Notes: generated by a model from the sequence alone, not told the origin. 5,058 bases of DNA from Minisyncoccota bacterium (GCA_020058565.1 JAGVDT010000103.1:1-5058); one strand, 5' to 3'; numbered from the stretch's first letter, positions 1 through 5,058 are shown. Translations and numbers: made by a program.

Positions 1-7
1 AACTACT

Positions 8-13
8 AAGGGG
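8..13 (+). promoter_or_regulatory. Shine-Dalgarno-like site of the first gene
   Basis: AAGGGG lies 6 nt before the ATG at 20, a normal spacing for a ribosome binding site. It supports that ATG as the start. It is the only convincing Shine-Dalgarno-like sequence before any start codon in this window. Confidence 0.55.
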
Positions 14-19
14 TAGAAA

Positions 20-433
20 ATGGATCCAGCAGTAGTGTATGTTCTTTCGCAAGCCATCGAGGTGGCCCAGACTTTCCAAGGGGCACTGTTTTTCTCAGCC
101 ATATCGATCTACGCGCTGACCTCGGTGAGCGATCGGATCGAGCGCGCCTATCGATGGCGCAAGAAAATGCGATATCTTGGCAAAGCAGTATGTACTGCCA
201 AGATGTCAAAGTCGCACAAATCCATACGAGGCGAAGGCGAATTTCACTCGGCTCATCGTCTGCCAGGCCAGCGGTTTTCAAACCCAGAGCTTGTGGAGCT
301 CCTGCTCGAGGGAGGTGTACGCACGATGATTCCGGTATCGCGCCGTGTACACAAAAAGATCAAAGTGGGTGCTGAAGTGCCGTGTTGGCTCGCGCGAGTT
401 GCGCGGCGCCGTGCGGTATCTGAGGTTCCGTAA
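20..433 (+). CDS. Small basic hypothetical membrane protein
   Basis: This reads as 137 residues that I do not recognise. Residues about 17-36 (TFQGALFFSAISIYALTSV) are hydrophobic enough for one membrane helix. A strongly basic segment follows at about 39-52 (RIERAYRWRKKMR), which by the positive-inside rule would sit in the cytoplasm. The rest is rich in Arg, Lys and His, with a short hydrophobic patch (ELVELLLEGG, about 90-99) and a basic tail ending near residue 131. There are two Cys, at about 58 and 122, not arranged as a known metal site. The ATG is chosen because AAGGGG lies 6 nt before it. The stop codon is followed within 3 nt by a strong terminator hairpin, so the reading frame is framed by expression signals. 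Other open frames overlap it on both strands, and without homologues it could still be spurious or fast-evolving. No function is inferred. Confidence 0.5.
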   Translation: MDPAVVYVLSQAIEVAQTFQGALFFSAISIYALTSVSDRIERAYRWRKKMRYLGKAVCTAKMSKSHKSIRGEGEFHSAHRLPGQRFSNPELVELLLEGGVRTMIPVSRRVHKKIKVGAEVPCWLARVARRRAVSEVP

Positions 434-435
434 AA

Positions 436-470
436 TTTAGGCCCATCGGCGATTCGCTGATGGGCCTAAA
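436..470. terminator. Intrinsic terminator, probably bidirectional
   Basis: A perfect 12-bp inverted repeat (TTTAGGCCCATC at 436-447, GATGGGCCTAAA at 459-470) extends inward by four more pairs, one of them G-T, to a 3-nt loop at 452-454. On the - strand, reading out of efp, the stem runs directly into TTTTA, the usual U-tract layout. On the + strand the following sequence is CTTATGGATATTTT, a weaker tract. The site lies between two convergent genes whose stops are at 433 and 493, so it most likely ends both transcripts and works better for efp. Confidence 0.85.
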
Positions 471-492
471 CTTATGGATATTTTGTCTCGAA

Positions 493-1059
493 TTAGGCGC
501 GCTCTACGTATTCGCCGGTTGTGGTATTTATACGAATCACATCTCCAGCCTCGATAAATAGTGGAGCGTTTATTTCTGCACCGGTTTCAAGGGTCACGAC
601 TTTAGAGCCACCCTGGGCGGTGTTGCCGCGGATAGATGGAGGTGCTTCGGTAACCTTAAGGTCAACTTTTATGGGCAACATAGCGGCAAACATATCTCCC
701 TCGAACGATTTTGTTTCTACCTGTGTATTTGGTTTAAGAAAGCGCCCGGCTTCGCCCACGACGTCATCGGTAAGCGAGAAACGCTTGGACTTGTCTTTGA
801 GGTCGTGGAAAACCCATTCACCTTTGCGTTCGTCGTGGAATACGAAAACTGCAGGCTTGGTTTCGATTTCAGCTTCCTCGAGCTTATCTGACTGCTGGAA
901 AGAATATTCGATGACATTGCCTCGGATGATGTGGCGCAGCTTTGTCTGGTTGACCGGACGACGCTGCTGTTTCTGCATGACGTTGTTCCACGTACAGACG
1001 TACGGCTCGCCCTCGACTATGACTGCGACTCCCGGCCGCACCTCGTTGTATTGCAACAT
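493..1059 (-). CDS. efp: Elongation factor P
   Basis: EF-P binds between the P and E sites of stalled ribosomes and promotes peptide bond formation at consecutive prolines. The protein is 188 residues, the usual family length. The N-terminal KOW-like domain (about 1-64) begins YNEVRPG and has GEPY at 17-20. The central OB domain is about 65-128. The C-terminal OB domain (about 129-188) carries the family signature region ETGAEINAPLFIEAGDVIRI and ends in TGEYVERA. The domain I loop that reaches the P-site tRNA reads MQKQQRRPVNQTKL (about 28-41). It lacks the KPGKG pattern of the EpmA-modified type, so the modified residue, if any, is uncertain: K30, R33 and R34 are all near the tip. The ATG at 1059 matches the expected N-terminus, and no Shine-Dalgarno site precedes it. 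The gene stands alone, with its own promoter and terminator. Confidence 0.96.
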   Translation of the reverse strand: MLQYNEVRPGVAVIVEGEPYVCTWNNVMQKQQRRPVNQTKLRHIIRGNVIEYSFQQSDKLEEAEIETKPAVFVFHDERKGEWVFHDLKDKSKRFSLTDDVVGEAGRFLKPNTQVETKSFEGDMFAAMLPIKVDLKVTEAPPSIRGNTAQGGSKVVTLETGAEINAPLFIEAGDVIRINTTTGEYVERA

Positions 1060-1067
1060 GAGTGGGT

Positions 1068-1095
1068 ATTTTACTGATTTTCAAGTGTTTGTCCA
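1068..1095 (-). promoter_or_regulatory. Probable efp promoter
   Basis: On the - strand, TGGACA (1095-1090, five of six matches to TTGACA) and TAAAAT (1073-1068, five of six to TATAAT) are separated by 16 bp. Transcription would begin about 7 nt after the -10, at roughly 1062-1060, beside the efp start codon at 1059. The transcript would then be leaderless or nearly so, which fits the absence of a Shine-Dalgarno site. This is pattern matching only; no start site has been mapped. Confidence 0.55.
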
Positions 1096-1173
1096 TGCAT
1101 ATTAGGCGAATTAGGCCTCTGGTACGAAGCATGAATGAAGGCTATTTTTGGTTGTGCTAGGTGTGCGAAATAA

Positions 1174-1179
1174 TACAAT
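1174..1179 (+). promoter_or_regulatory. Possible -10 element of the 1186 gene
   Basis: TACAAT matches the -10 consensus at five of six bases and ends 6 nt before the ATG at 1186, so the predicted start of transcription falls on that ATG. The best -35 candidate at 16 bp spacing is TTGTGC (1152-1157), only three of six matches. It lies in the 126-bp divergent region shared with the efp promoter. Confidence 0.35.
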
Positions 1180-1185
1180 ACTTGG

Positions 1186-1950
1186 ATGAGTACGATAGAA
1201 GGAGGCGGTGGCCCAAATGAATCGGGCGAGAACTCTGATCCGGTCGCTGAAGCAATTGCGGCGACCAAGAAGATTGGCGATGAGTTGACCAAAATGGCCG
1301 GAGACATTCAGATTCAGAGCGAATCGGAGAAGTCTGATGTAGCTGTGTTTGTCAGGATGTTTACTCGCCTGGGAGAATTGCACAATAAAATTCCCGAGCT
1401 TGTGAAAATCCTTACCGAGGCCAGGGATAGGATTTATGAGGAGAAAGAAAATTTAAATCAGGTCTCGGTTAAACGCATTACTGGCAATAGAGTAGCAATA
1501 ATTGAGCGACGGATCCTCGATTTAGATGAATATGAGACCGATGTACGGGATTTTTGGCAGTTCGCCGCGGCCCGCGCCGTAGACGCGGAAATATTACTGC
1601 CGCGTGACAAAGTAAACTACGCACGGGCCATCGCAGGACACGTTGAAGACTCACTTAAATTTTTCAGGACCATTTTTGCGGAGTTCCTGGTGAAATATCC
1701 TCCTGGAAAAATATTGGACCCAAATGACAGCGAAATTATCCGCAAATCACTAGCGCACATGATCCCTCAGGCAGAGAAGGGGATGCGACTTTGCAGGGAG
1801 GCAATGTTTACTGCGGTTAACGAGGTGGACTTAGATATACATAAGGAAGCTGCATCCCTCCGCGAACGCATCTCAGTGCTTCGTAAGGAACTTGATAATT
1901 TGCGAGAAGACGCCATCGAAGAAGGTTTTGTGCCGGAGCACGATCATTAA
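1186..1950 (+). CDS. Helix-rich hypothetical protein with C-terminal coiled coil
   Basis: This encodes 254 residues of no family I recognise. The first ~18 residues are Gly/Ser/Asn-rich and probably disordered (EGGGGPNESGENS). After that the protein is mostly charged and appears alpha-helical, with no signal peptide or membrane segment and a single Cys near 203. Helical stretches are likely at about 19-48, 51-95, 104-137, 141-170 and 183-214. Residues about 216-246 (from DIHKEAASLRERI through LRKELDNLREDAIEEG) have regular hydrophobic spacing suited to a short coiled coil. A cytoplasmic scaffold or oligomeric protein would fit the appearance but is a guess. The start is the first ATG after a TACAAT hexamer, with no Shine-Dalgarno site. 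The gene looks more AT-rich by eye than recA or ftsK. Its TAA at 1948-1950 overlaps the stop of the opposing acetyltransferase. It is divergent from efp and shares only the intergenic region with it. Confidence 0.8.
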   Translation: MSTIEGGGGPNESGENSDPVAEAIAATKKIGDELTKMAGDIQIQSESEKSDVAVFVRMFTRLGELHNKIPELVKILTEARDRIYEEKENLNQVSVKRITGNRVAIIERRILDLDEYETDVRDFWQFAAARAVDAEILLPRDKVNYARAIAGHVEDSLKFFRTIFAEFLVKYPPGKILDPNDSEIIRKSLAHMIPQAEKGMRLCREAMFTAVNEVDLDIHKEAASLRERISVLRKELDNLREDAIEEGFVPEHDH

Positions 1951-2342
1951 CCAAGGATTTTTAAGAGCGCGTATTTTTCGTTGTTGAAGGTGCTGAAGCC
2001 CTTTTTTTCGAAGAAGGAGAGTGCGCCGGTGACCGATAGTACTTCGTAGACGCTTTTTTCTTTTGCTTCCGCGAGGCACGCTTCTACAAGCTCGCTCGCT
2101 ATGCCTTGACCTTGATGCGCGGGGAGCACGGCAAGGCTGCGAATTTCCGCAAGACGCTTTGAATATACTTCTAGAGCGCAACAGCCGATTACTTGTCCTG
2201 AGCCTGTCGAAGGGTCGTCGTCAATGGCAATAAAAAAGTTCTCTGCTTCAGGCAGATGGTCCTGCATCAGTTTGTCAGGGAATTGTGCGATCAATTCCTG
2301 TATAGCAGAGAAATCGTCTGCGGTGGCTTTGCGAATTTGCAT
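1947..2342 (-). CDS. GNAT-family N-acetyltransferase, N-acetylglutamate-synthase-like
   Basis: The product is a 131-residue GCN5-related acetyltransferase, which would move an acetyl group from acetyl-CoA to an amine. It opens with the typical first strand and helix (MQIRKATADDFSAIQELI). Strands follow at FFIAI (36-40) and VIGCCALEVY (51-60), then the acetyl-CoA loop AEIRSLAVLPAHQGQGIASE (65-84), with the pyrophosphate-binding QGQGIA at 77-82. The C-terminal FFEKKGF (110-116) is the usual final GNAT motif. The AEIRSLAV...QGQGIASELVEACL pattern resembles ArgA-like N-acetylglutamate synthase domains, but substrate cannot be read from sequence and no arginine genes are nearby. I chose the ATG at 2342 because it gives the canonical N-terminus; a TTG at 2381 would add 13 residues unlike the family. 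An eight-residue DPSTGSGQ (43-50) lies in the turn between two strands and looks like an in-frame repeat insertion. The gene starts 50 bp after the recA stop. Confidence 0.88.
   Translation of the reverse strand: MQIRKATADDFSAIQELIAQFPDKLMQDHLPEAENFFIAIDDDPSTGSGQVIGCCALEVYSKRLAEIRSLAVLPAHQGQGIASELVEACLAEAKEKSVYEVLSVTGALSFFEKKGFSTFNNEKYALLKILG
2193..2214. repeat. Dispersed-repeat-like 22-mer inside the acetyltransferase gene
   Basis: The + strand reads TTGTCCTGAGCCTGTCGAAG followed by GG. Its core CCTGAGCCTGTCGAAGG (2197-2213) matches, from memory, a short repeat present in many copies in several bacterial lineages, including CPR and Chloroflexi genomes. Here it encodes DPSTGSGQ on the - strand, in the expected turn between GNAT strands, with the frame kept. 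There is one copy in this window, so its repeat status rests on recall and not on this sequence. Confidence 0.6.
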
Positions 2343-2348
2343 CGCAAG

Positions 2349-2354
2349 AGGATA
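2349..2354 (-). promoter_or_regulatory. Weak -10-like hexamer before the acetyltransferase
   Basis: TATCCT on the - strand (four of six matches to TATAAT) ends 6 nt before the ATG at 2342, the same geometry as TACAAT before the gene at 1186. No -35 is visible. It could give a separate leaderless transcript, or it may be chance, with the gene read through from recA. Confidence 0.2.
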
Positions 2355-2392
2355 GCACAGACTTAGCCCTCTCCAGAGCAAGCGAATGCTGA

Positions 2393-3466
2393 TTATTCCT
2401 CGTCTTCGCTTGAGGTGGGGCCTTTGGCGAGTACGCCACCGCCGTCTTGGAGGTGTTTGCGTATGTCTTTGAGAAGGGAATTTAGCACGGGCTTGTTCTC
2501 TTTGAGAAAAGTTCGTGCTGCGTCGTAGCCGCGGCCAAGCTTGTGTTCACCTGCTACGTAGGTTTGACCTTCTTTTTTGACCAGTCCGAGCTTTTCTCCG
2601 AGGGCGAGCGCTTCGCCTTCTTTGGAGATGCCTTCGCCGTACATCATGTCGAACTCGCTCTGGCGAAAAGGCGCTGCCACTTTGTTTTTGACTATCTTTA
2701 CTCGATGCCTACCGCCCATGACCTCGTCACCCTTTTTGATTTGAGCGATGCGGCGGATGTCGATGCGTACCGATGTGTAGAATTTCAATGCCTTCCCGCC
2801 CGGAGTGGTCTCGGGATTGCCAAACATGACGCCGATCTGCATACGGATCTGATTGATGAATATCACTACGGTCTTGGTTTTGGATACTATCGCGGTCAGT
2901 TTGCGCAAAGCCTGCGACATCAGCCGCGCTTGTTTACCGACATGGCTTTGGCCCATTTCGCCCTCGATTTCGTCTTTGGGCGTGAGTGCTGCGACGGAGT
3001 CGATGACGATGACGTCAATTTTGCCCGAGCGCACCAAGGACTCAACGATCTCGAGCGCCTGTTCGCCAGTGTCTGGCTGAGAAACCAGGAGGGAGTTGAT
3101 GTCTACGCCAAGGCGTTTGGCGTATTCCGGATCGAGGGCATGCTCTGCGTCGATAAATGCGCAGACACCGTCTTTTTTCTGGGCTTCGGCGATGACATGG
3201 AGGCTGAGCGTGGTTTTGCCGCTAGACTCGGGACCAAATATTTCTACGATTCGCCCGCGGGGGAGTCCACCGATGCCGAGTGCCCAGTCCACACCGATCG
3301 AGCCGGTGGGTATGGCGTTTACGTCGACTTTCGGCGTCTCGCCGAGCTTCATTATTGAATCGTCTCCAAATTTGGTCTTGATGTCTGCAAGCGCGCGGTC
3401 GATATCTTTATCGGAGCCCAGCCCAACGGTCTTTGGGGGAGCTTTTACTTTTTTTGTCATTGCCAT
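2393..3466 (-). CDS. recA: Recombinase RecA
   Basis: RecA forms an ATP-dependent filament on single-stranded DNA, drives homologous pairing and strand exchange, and triggers LexA-type self-cleavage where such repressors exist. The protein is 357 residues, normal length. It has the N-terminal helix domain (to about 45), the Walker A motif GPESSGKT at 78-85, the catalytic Glu in [10 protein letters not shown] (E108), Walker B DVIVID at 151-156, DNA loop L1 near [10 protein letters not shown] (168-177) and L2 at [20 protein letters not shown] (205-224), then the family signature ALKFYTSVR (226-234). The C-terminal domain follows and ends in an acidic tail, SSEDEE. All key residues are present and there is no intein or frameshift. 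ATG at 3466 is used; a second ATG two codons later is equally possible, and neither has a Shine-Dalgarno site. The gene lies 66 bp after a small membrane protein gene, with its own TATAAT. Confidence 0.98.
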   Translation of the reverse strand: MAMTKKVKAPPKTVGLGSDKDIDRALADIKTKFGDDSIMKLGETPKVDVNAIPTGSIGVDWALGIGGLPRGRIVEIFGPESSGKTTLSLHVIAEAQKKDGVCAFIDAEHALDPEYAKRLGVDINSLLVSQPDTGEQALEIVESLVRSGKIDVIVIDSVAALTPKDEIEGEMGQSHVGKQARLMSQALRKLTAIVSKTKTVVIFINQIRMQIGVMFGNPETTPGGKALKFYTSVRIDIRRIAQIKKGDEVMGGRHRVKIVKNKVAAPFRQSEFDMMYGEGISKEGEALALGEKLGLVKKEGQTYVAGEHKLGRGYDAARTFLKENKPVLNSLLKDIRKHLQDGGGVLAKGPTSSEDEE

Positions 3467-3490
3467 ACCAATATCGTTTACTGAATAAAG

Positions 3491-3516
3491 TTATGTAAGT
3501 AGGCAATTATACATAA
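3491..3516. promoter_or_regulatory. Inverted repeat over the recA promoter, candidate operator
   Basis: TTATGTA (3491-3497) and TACATAA (3510-3516) form a perfect 7-bp inverted repeat around a 12-bp spacer. The 26-bp dyad spans the recA -10 hexamer, where a bound dimeric repressor would block RNA polymerase. It matches neither the LexA box of E. coli (CTGT-N8-ACAG) nor the Bacillus type. The region is AT-rich, so a chance dyad of this size is not excluded. Confidence 0.35.
3506..3511 (-). promoter_or_regulatory. recA -10 element
   Basis: A perfect TATAAT reads on the - strand, 39 nt before the recA ATG. No TTGACA-like hexamer is seen at 16-19 bp upstream; that stretch instead crosses the stop codon of the preceding gene. 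A promoter relying on the -10, or one needing an activator, is possible. It suggests recA can be transcribed apart from the upstream genes, with a leader of about 30-33 nt. Confidence 0.5.
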
Positions 3517-3532
3517 ATAGCCCTCTGCGCAC

Positions 3533-3922
3533 CTAGTCTAGAGCTCCTCCTGGTGTTGTAGTGCTGCCTCCGGCCGATTTAGGGATGTACATGATACTCA
3601 CGGAGCGAGAAGCGGCGCGGCCATAGGTGTCTCTGGCCTCAAGCACGATGCGATTTTCGCCGCTCGCCAAGAGAAATGGCTCGCTGAACTCGCCGTTTTC
3701 GGTTACAGGGATCTCTTTGCCGTTCATTTTGAGAGCTACGATCCGTTCCGCCCGACCTTCGATTTTCACATAAGGATCACGCACGGTTGTCGTCTCAGTG
3801 GAAACATATATCTTTGGGCCGAAGAGGAGACCTTGCGCTTCGTACAGGCCATAAAGAATGATGATGATGAAAAAAATTATCAGGCCTGCACGGGTTAGTT
3901 TGGAGTTGCGGTGGGGAAGCAT
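3533..3922 (-). CDS. Single-pass membrane protein with Ig-like (glucodextranase B-like) domain
   Basis: The product has 129 residues. A short basic N-terminus (HRNSKLTR) precedes a membrane helix at about 12-30 (AGLIIFFIIIILYGLY), a layout that anchors the rest outside the cytoplasm. Residues about 37-113 form one beta-rich domain with the pattern IYV...VRDPYVKIEGRAER, ALKMNGKEIPV, NGEFSEPFLLASGENRIVLEA and DTYGRAASRSVSI. The sequence 'NG..IPV...GEF...F.LA.GEN.I.L.A.D..GR' is typical of glucodextranase B-type and related bacterial Ig-like domains, usually extracellular adhesion or spacer modules. The tail (SAGGSTTTPGGALD) is Gly/Thr/Pro-rich and flexible. There is no catalytic motif or cell-wall sorting signal. 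The gene lies between ftsK and recA on the same strand; a surface or division-site role would be speculation. The start at 3922 gives the correct topology but has no Shine-Dalgarno site. Confidence 0.82.
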   Translation of the reverse strand: MLPHRNSKLTRAGLIIFFIIIILYGLYEAQGLLFGPKIYVSTETTTVRDPYVKIEGRAERIVALKMNGKEIPVTENGEFSEPFLLASGENRIVLEARDTYGRAASRSVSIMYIPKSAGGSTTTPGGALD

Positions 3923-3930
3923 GGAACAAT

Positions 3931-4008
3931 CGTATACCGTATAGAGTATTCCGTATAGCGCTGAAGTCGAATTTATACGCTATACACGATACGCTATTCG
4001 CGATACGA
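3931..4008. repeat. Two 7-bp-period arrays in opposite orientation
   Basis: Nearly all of the 91-bp gap between ftsK and the next gene is repetitive. Array 1 (3931-3960) reads CGTATAC, CGTATAG, AGTATTC, CGTATAG, CG. Array 2 (3974-4008) reads TATACGC, TATACAC, GATACGC, TATTCGC, GATACGA, which is the reverse complement of the same unit. Because the arrays are inverted, 3931-3960 can pair with 3978-4007 at 23 of 30 positions around a 17-nt spacer; GTATAGCG (3953-3960) and CGCTATAC (3978-3985) pair perfectly. The transcript from ftsK would fold into a long imperfect hairpin here. On that strand no T-run follows the stem, so an ordinary intrinsic terminator is not indicated. Confidence 0.75.
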
Positions 4009-4013
4009 ATTTT

Positions 4014-5058
4014 TTACACCTTCTCTTCGTCTGCTGGTGCTGCGGCGAGTTCGTCGGCGTTCCCGGCACCTATGACCGGGCGGGGTTTCGAGCCGTCGGC
4101 AGGACCGATCACACCTCGGTCTTCGAGCATGTCTATAAGCTTTGCAGCGCGCGCATAGCCGACACCGAGTTTGCGCTGGAGGTACGAAGTAGAGGCTTTG
4201 CCGGCCTCGAGCACGGTTTTCTTTGCCTCAGAGTAGAGTTCATCGCCTTCTTCGTCATCGTCGCCACCCAGGCCAGAAAACACGGGGTCGTTGGCGCGAC
4301 TCTCTGGAGCATCGAAGTTTATGTTGTCCTGCAATTTGCCCTCGGCGTTTTTCGCCAGGAAAGATGCGACGCGTTTTACTTCTTCCTCTGAAATGTAGGA
4401 GGCCTGGAGGCGCTTGGGGTTAGGGGATTCCGAAGACAGGAAAAGCATGTCGCCAGCGCCGAGAAGTTTTTCGGCGCCACCCTGATCCAATATGGTGCGC
4501 GAGTCGATTTGCGATGCCACCGCAAGTCCGATGCGCGCAGGGATGTTGGCCTTGATGAGGCCCGTGATGACTTTCACGCTCGGCCGTTGCGTAGAAAGTA
4601 TGAGATGTATGCCGATAGCGCGGCTCATCTGTGCGAGGCGCACTATAGAGGCTTCGAGCTCGCGCGGGTAGGTGGACATAATATCCGCAAGTTCGTCGAT
4701 GATGAGCACTATGTAGGGCATTGCGTCCGGCAGGGGTTTGTCGGGGTTATCACCAACTTTTTCTATCGCCGGGGCGACGACGTTTTTGTGGTACGAAGCG
4801 ATGTCGCGGACCTTTTCCGCCTCGAGGATCGCGTAGCGCCGCTCCATTTCCTTTACCAGCCACTTTAGTGCCTGTATGCATTTTTTGGCGTCGGTGATGA
4901 CAGGGGTAAGCAGGTGCGGAATGGAATTGTAGAAAGTGAGTTCCACGCGTTTGGGATCCACCATGATGAACCTGAGGCGTTCCGGTCCGCGTCGATAGAG
5001 TAGCGAAACGATGATGTCGTGAATAGTCACTGATTTGCCGCTGCCGGTGGCCCCTGCT
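4014..5058 (-). CDS. ftsK: DNA translocase FtsK, C-terminal motor and gamma domains (partial)
   Basis: FtsK/SpoIIIE translocases pump DNA through the closing septum and, in many bacteria, activate XerCD at dif. The window holds the last ~348 codons; the start and the N-terminal membrane domain lie beyond the right edge. The visible part begins in Walker A, AGATGSGKS (window residues 1-9). Walker B is YIVLIIDELADIM (about 115-127). The conserved motor block from LSTQRPSVKVITGLIKANIP to DQGGAEKLLGAGDMLF follows (about 154-206). An acidic linker (GGDDDEEGDE) leads to a winged-helix gamma domain at about 273-330, with GYARAAKLIDMLEDRGVIGP. The gamma domain reads DNA polarity sequences in characterised FtsKs. 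A GTG at 5030 is an internal Val following the Walker A Ser, not a start. The end is intact (PADEEKV, then TAA). It is followed by the inverted heptamer arrays and then the small membrane protein gene. Confidence 0.97.
   Translation of the reverse strand, partial: AGATGSGKSVTIHDIIVSLLYRRGPERLRFIMVDPKRVELTFYNSIPHLLTPVITDAKKCIQALKWLVKEMERRYAILEAEKVRDIASYHKNVVAPAIEKVGDNPDKPLPDAMPYIVLIIDELADIMSTYPRELEASIVRLAQMSRAIGIHLILSTQRPSVKVITGLIKANIPARIGLAVASQIDSRTILDQGGAEKLLGAGDMLFLSSESPNPKRLQASYISEEEVKRVASFLAKNAEGKLQDNINFDAPESRANDPVFSGLGGDDDEEGDELYSEAKKTVLEAGKASTSYLQRKLGVGYARAAKLIDMLEDRGVIGPADGSKPRPVIGAGNADELAAAPADEEKV

Noticed and set aside
176..202. Hairpin CTTGG-CAAAG-CAGTA-TG-TACTGCCAAG inside the first gene
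   Set aside because: Ten pairs need a 5-nt bulge and a 2-nt loop, it lies within coding sequence, and no U-tract follows. Probably chance.
521..1105. + strand open frame of 194 codons opposite efp
   Set aside because: It is antisense to a full-length efp and has low-complexity Ser/Thr-rich content with no recognisable motif.
489..1116. The 10-mer CGAATTAGGC occurs at 489-498 and 1107-1116, flanking efp like a target duplication
   Set aside because: About a dozen shared 10-mers are expected by chance in 5 kb, one copy includes the efp stop codon, and there are no element ends inside. efp is an ordinary chromosomal gene.
2343..2381. Upstream TTG start for the acetyltransferase at 2381
   Set aside because: It would add MLWRGLSLCYPLA before a canonical GNAT N-terminus, and no ribosome site precedes it.
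2543..3358. Long + strand open frame of 271 codons opposite recA
   Set aside because: It lies wholly antisense to an unambiguous recA, and its product shows no coherent domain. The frame is open because of recA codon bias.
3996..4015. ATTCG-CGATA-CGAAT followed by six T on the + strand, a terminator-like layout
   Set aside because: The stem is only 5 bp, it is made of the heptamer array, and no + strand gene reads into it.
5028..5030. GTG as a possible ftsK-domain gene start
   Set aside because: The frame continues upstream to the window edge through the Walker A motif, so this GTG is an internal Val.
1..5058. A defence island, CRISPR array, mobile element or other new multi-gene system
   Set aside because: There are no transposase, integrase, nuclease or toxin motifs, no spaced direct repeats of CRISPR size, and no tRNA-like or rRNA-like sequence. 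The genes are mainly housekeeping.

Overview
The window looks like chromosomal core sequence from a bacterium with small genes, moderate GC and tight packing, most likely a Patescibacteria/CPR (Parcubacteria-like) genome. That placement is inference. It rests on four things: the run ftsK - small membrane-anchored Ig-like protein - recA; an elongation factor P with a non-canonical tip loop (KQQRRPV); few recognisable Shine-Dalgarno sites; and short hypothetical proteins between housekeeping genes. No sequence search was possible.

Layout from left to right. A small + strand hypothetical membrane protein (20-433) with a good ribosome site is followed by a strong, probably bidirectional terminator hairpin (436-470). 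This faces efp on the - strand (493-1059). A 126-bp divergent region separates efp from a + strand, helix-rich hypothetical protein (1186-1950). The last bases of that gene overlap, tail to tail, a GNAT acetyltransferase on the - strand (1947-2342). The acetyltransferase lies 50 bp downstream of recA (2393-3466, -). Upstream of recA are a 129-residue single-pass membrane protein with an Ig-like/glucodextranase-B-like domain (3533-3922, -) and then ftsK (4014 to the right edge, -), cut within its Walker A motif. ftsK, the membrane protein, recA and the acetyltransferase are therefore collinear and could be read partly as one unit, although recA has its own -10-like element.

FtsK (chromosome translocation at the septum) and RecA (recombination and repair) both act on chromosome integrity. 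efp serves translation of polyproline stretches. The two hypothetical proteins cannot be assigned a role. I see no mobile element, CRISPR array, tRNA, rRNA or defence system, and no wholly new system. The most unusual structures are non-coding: a pair of 7-bp-period repeat arrays in opposite orientation filling the ftsK-downstream gap, a dispersed-repeat-like 22-mer inserted in frame in the acetyltransferase, a 7-bp inverted repeat over the recA -10, and -10-like hexamers sitting 6-8 nt before several start codons, suggesting leaderless transcripts.
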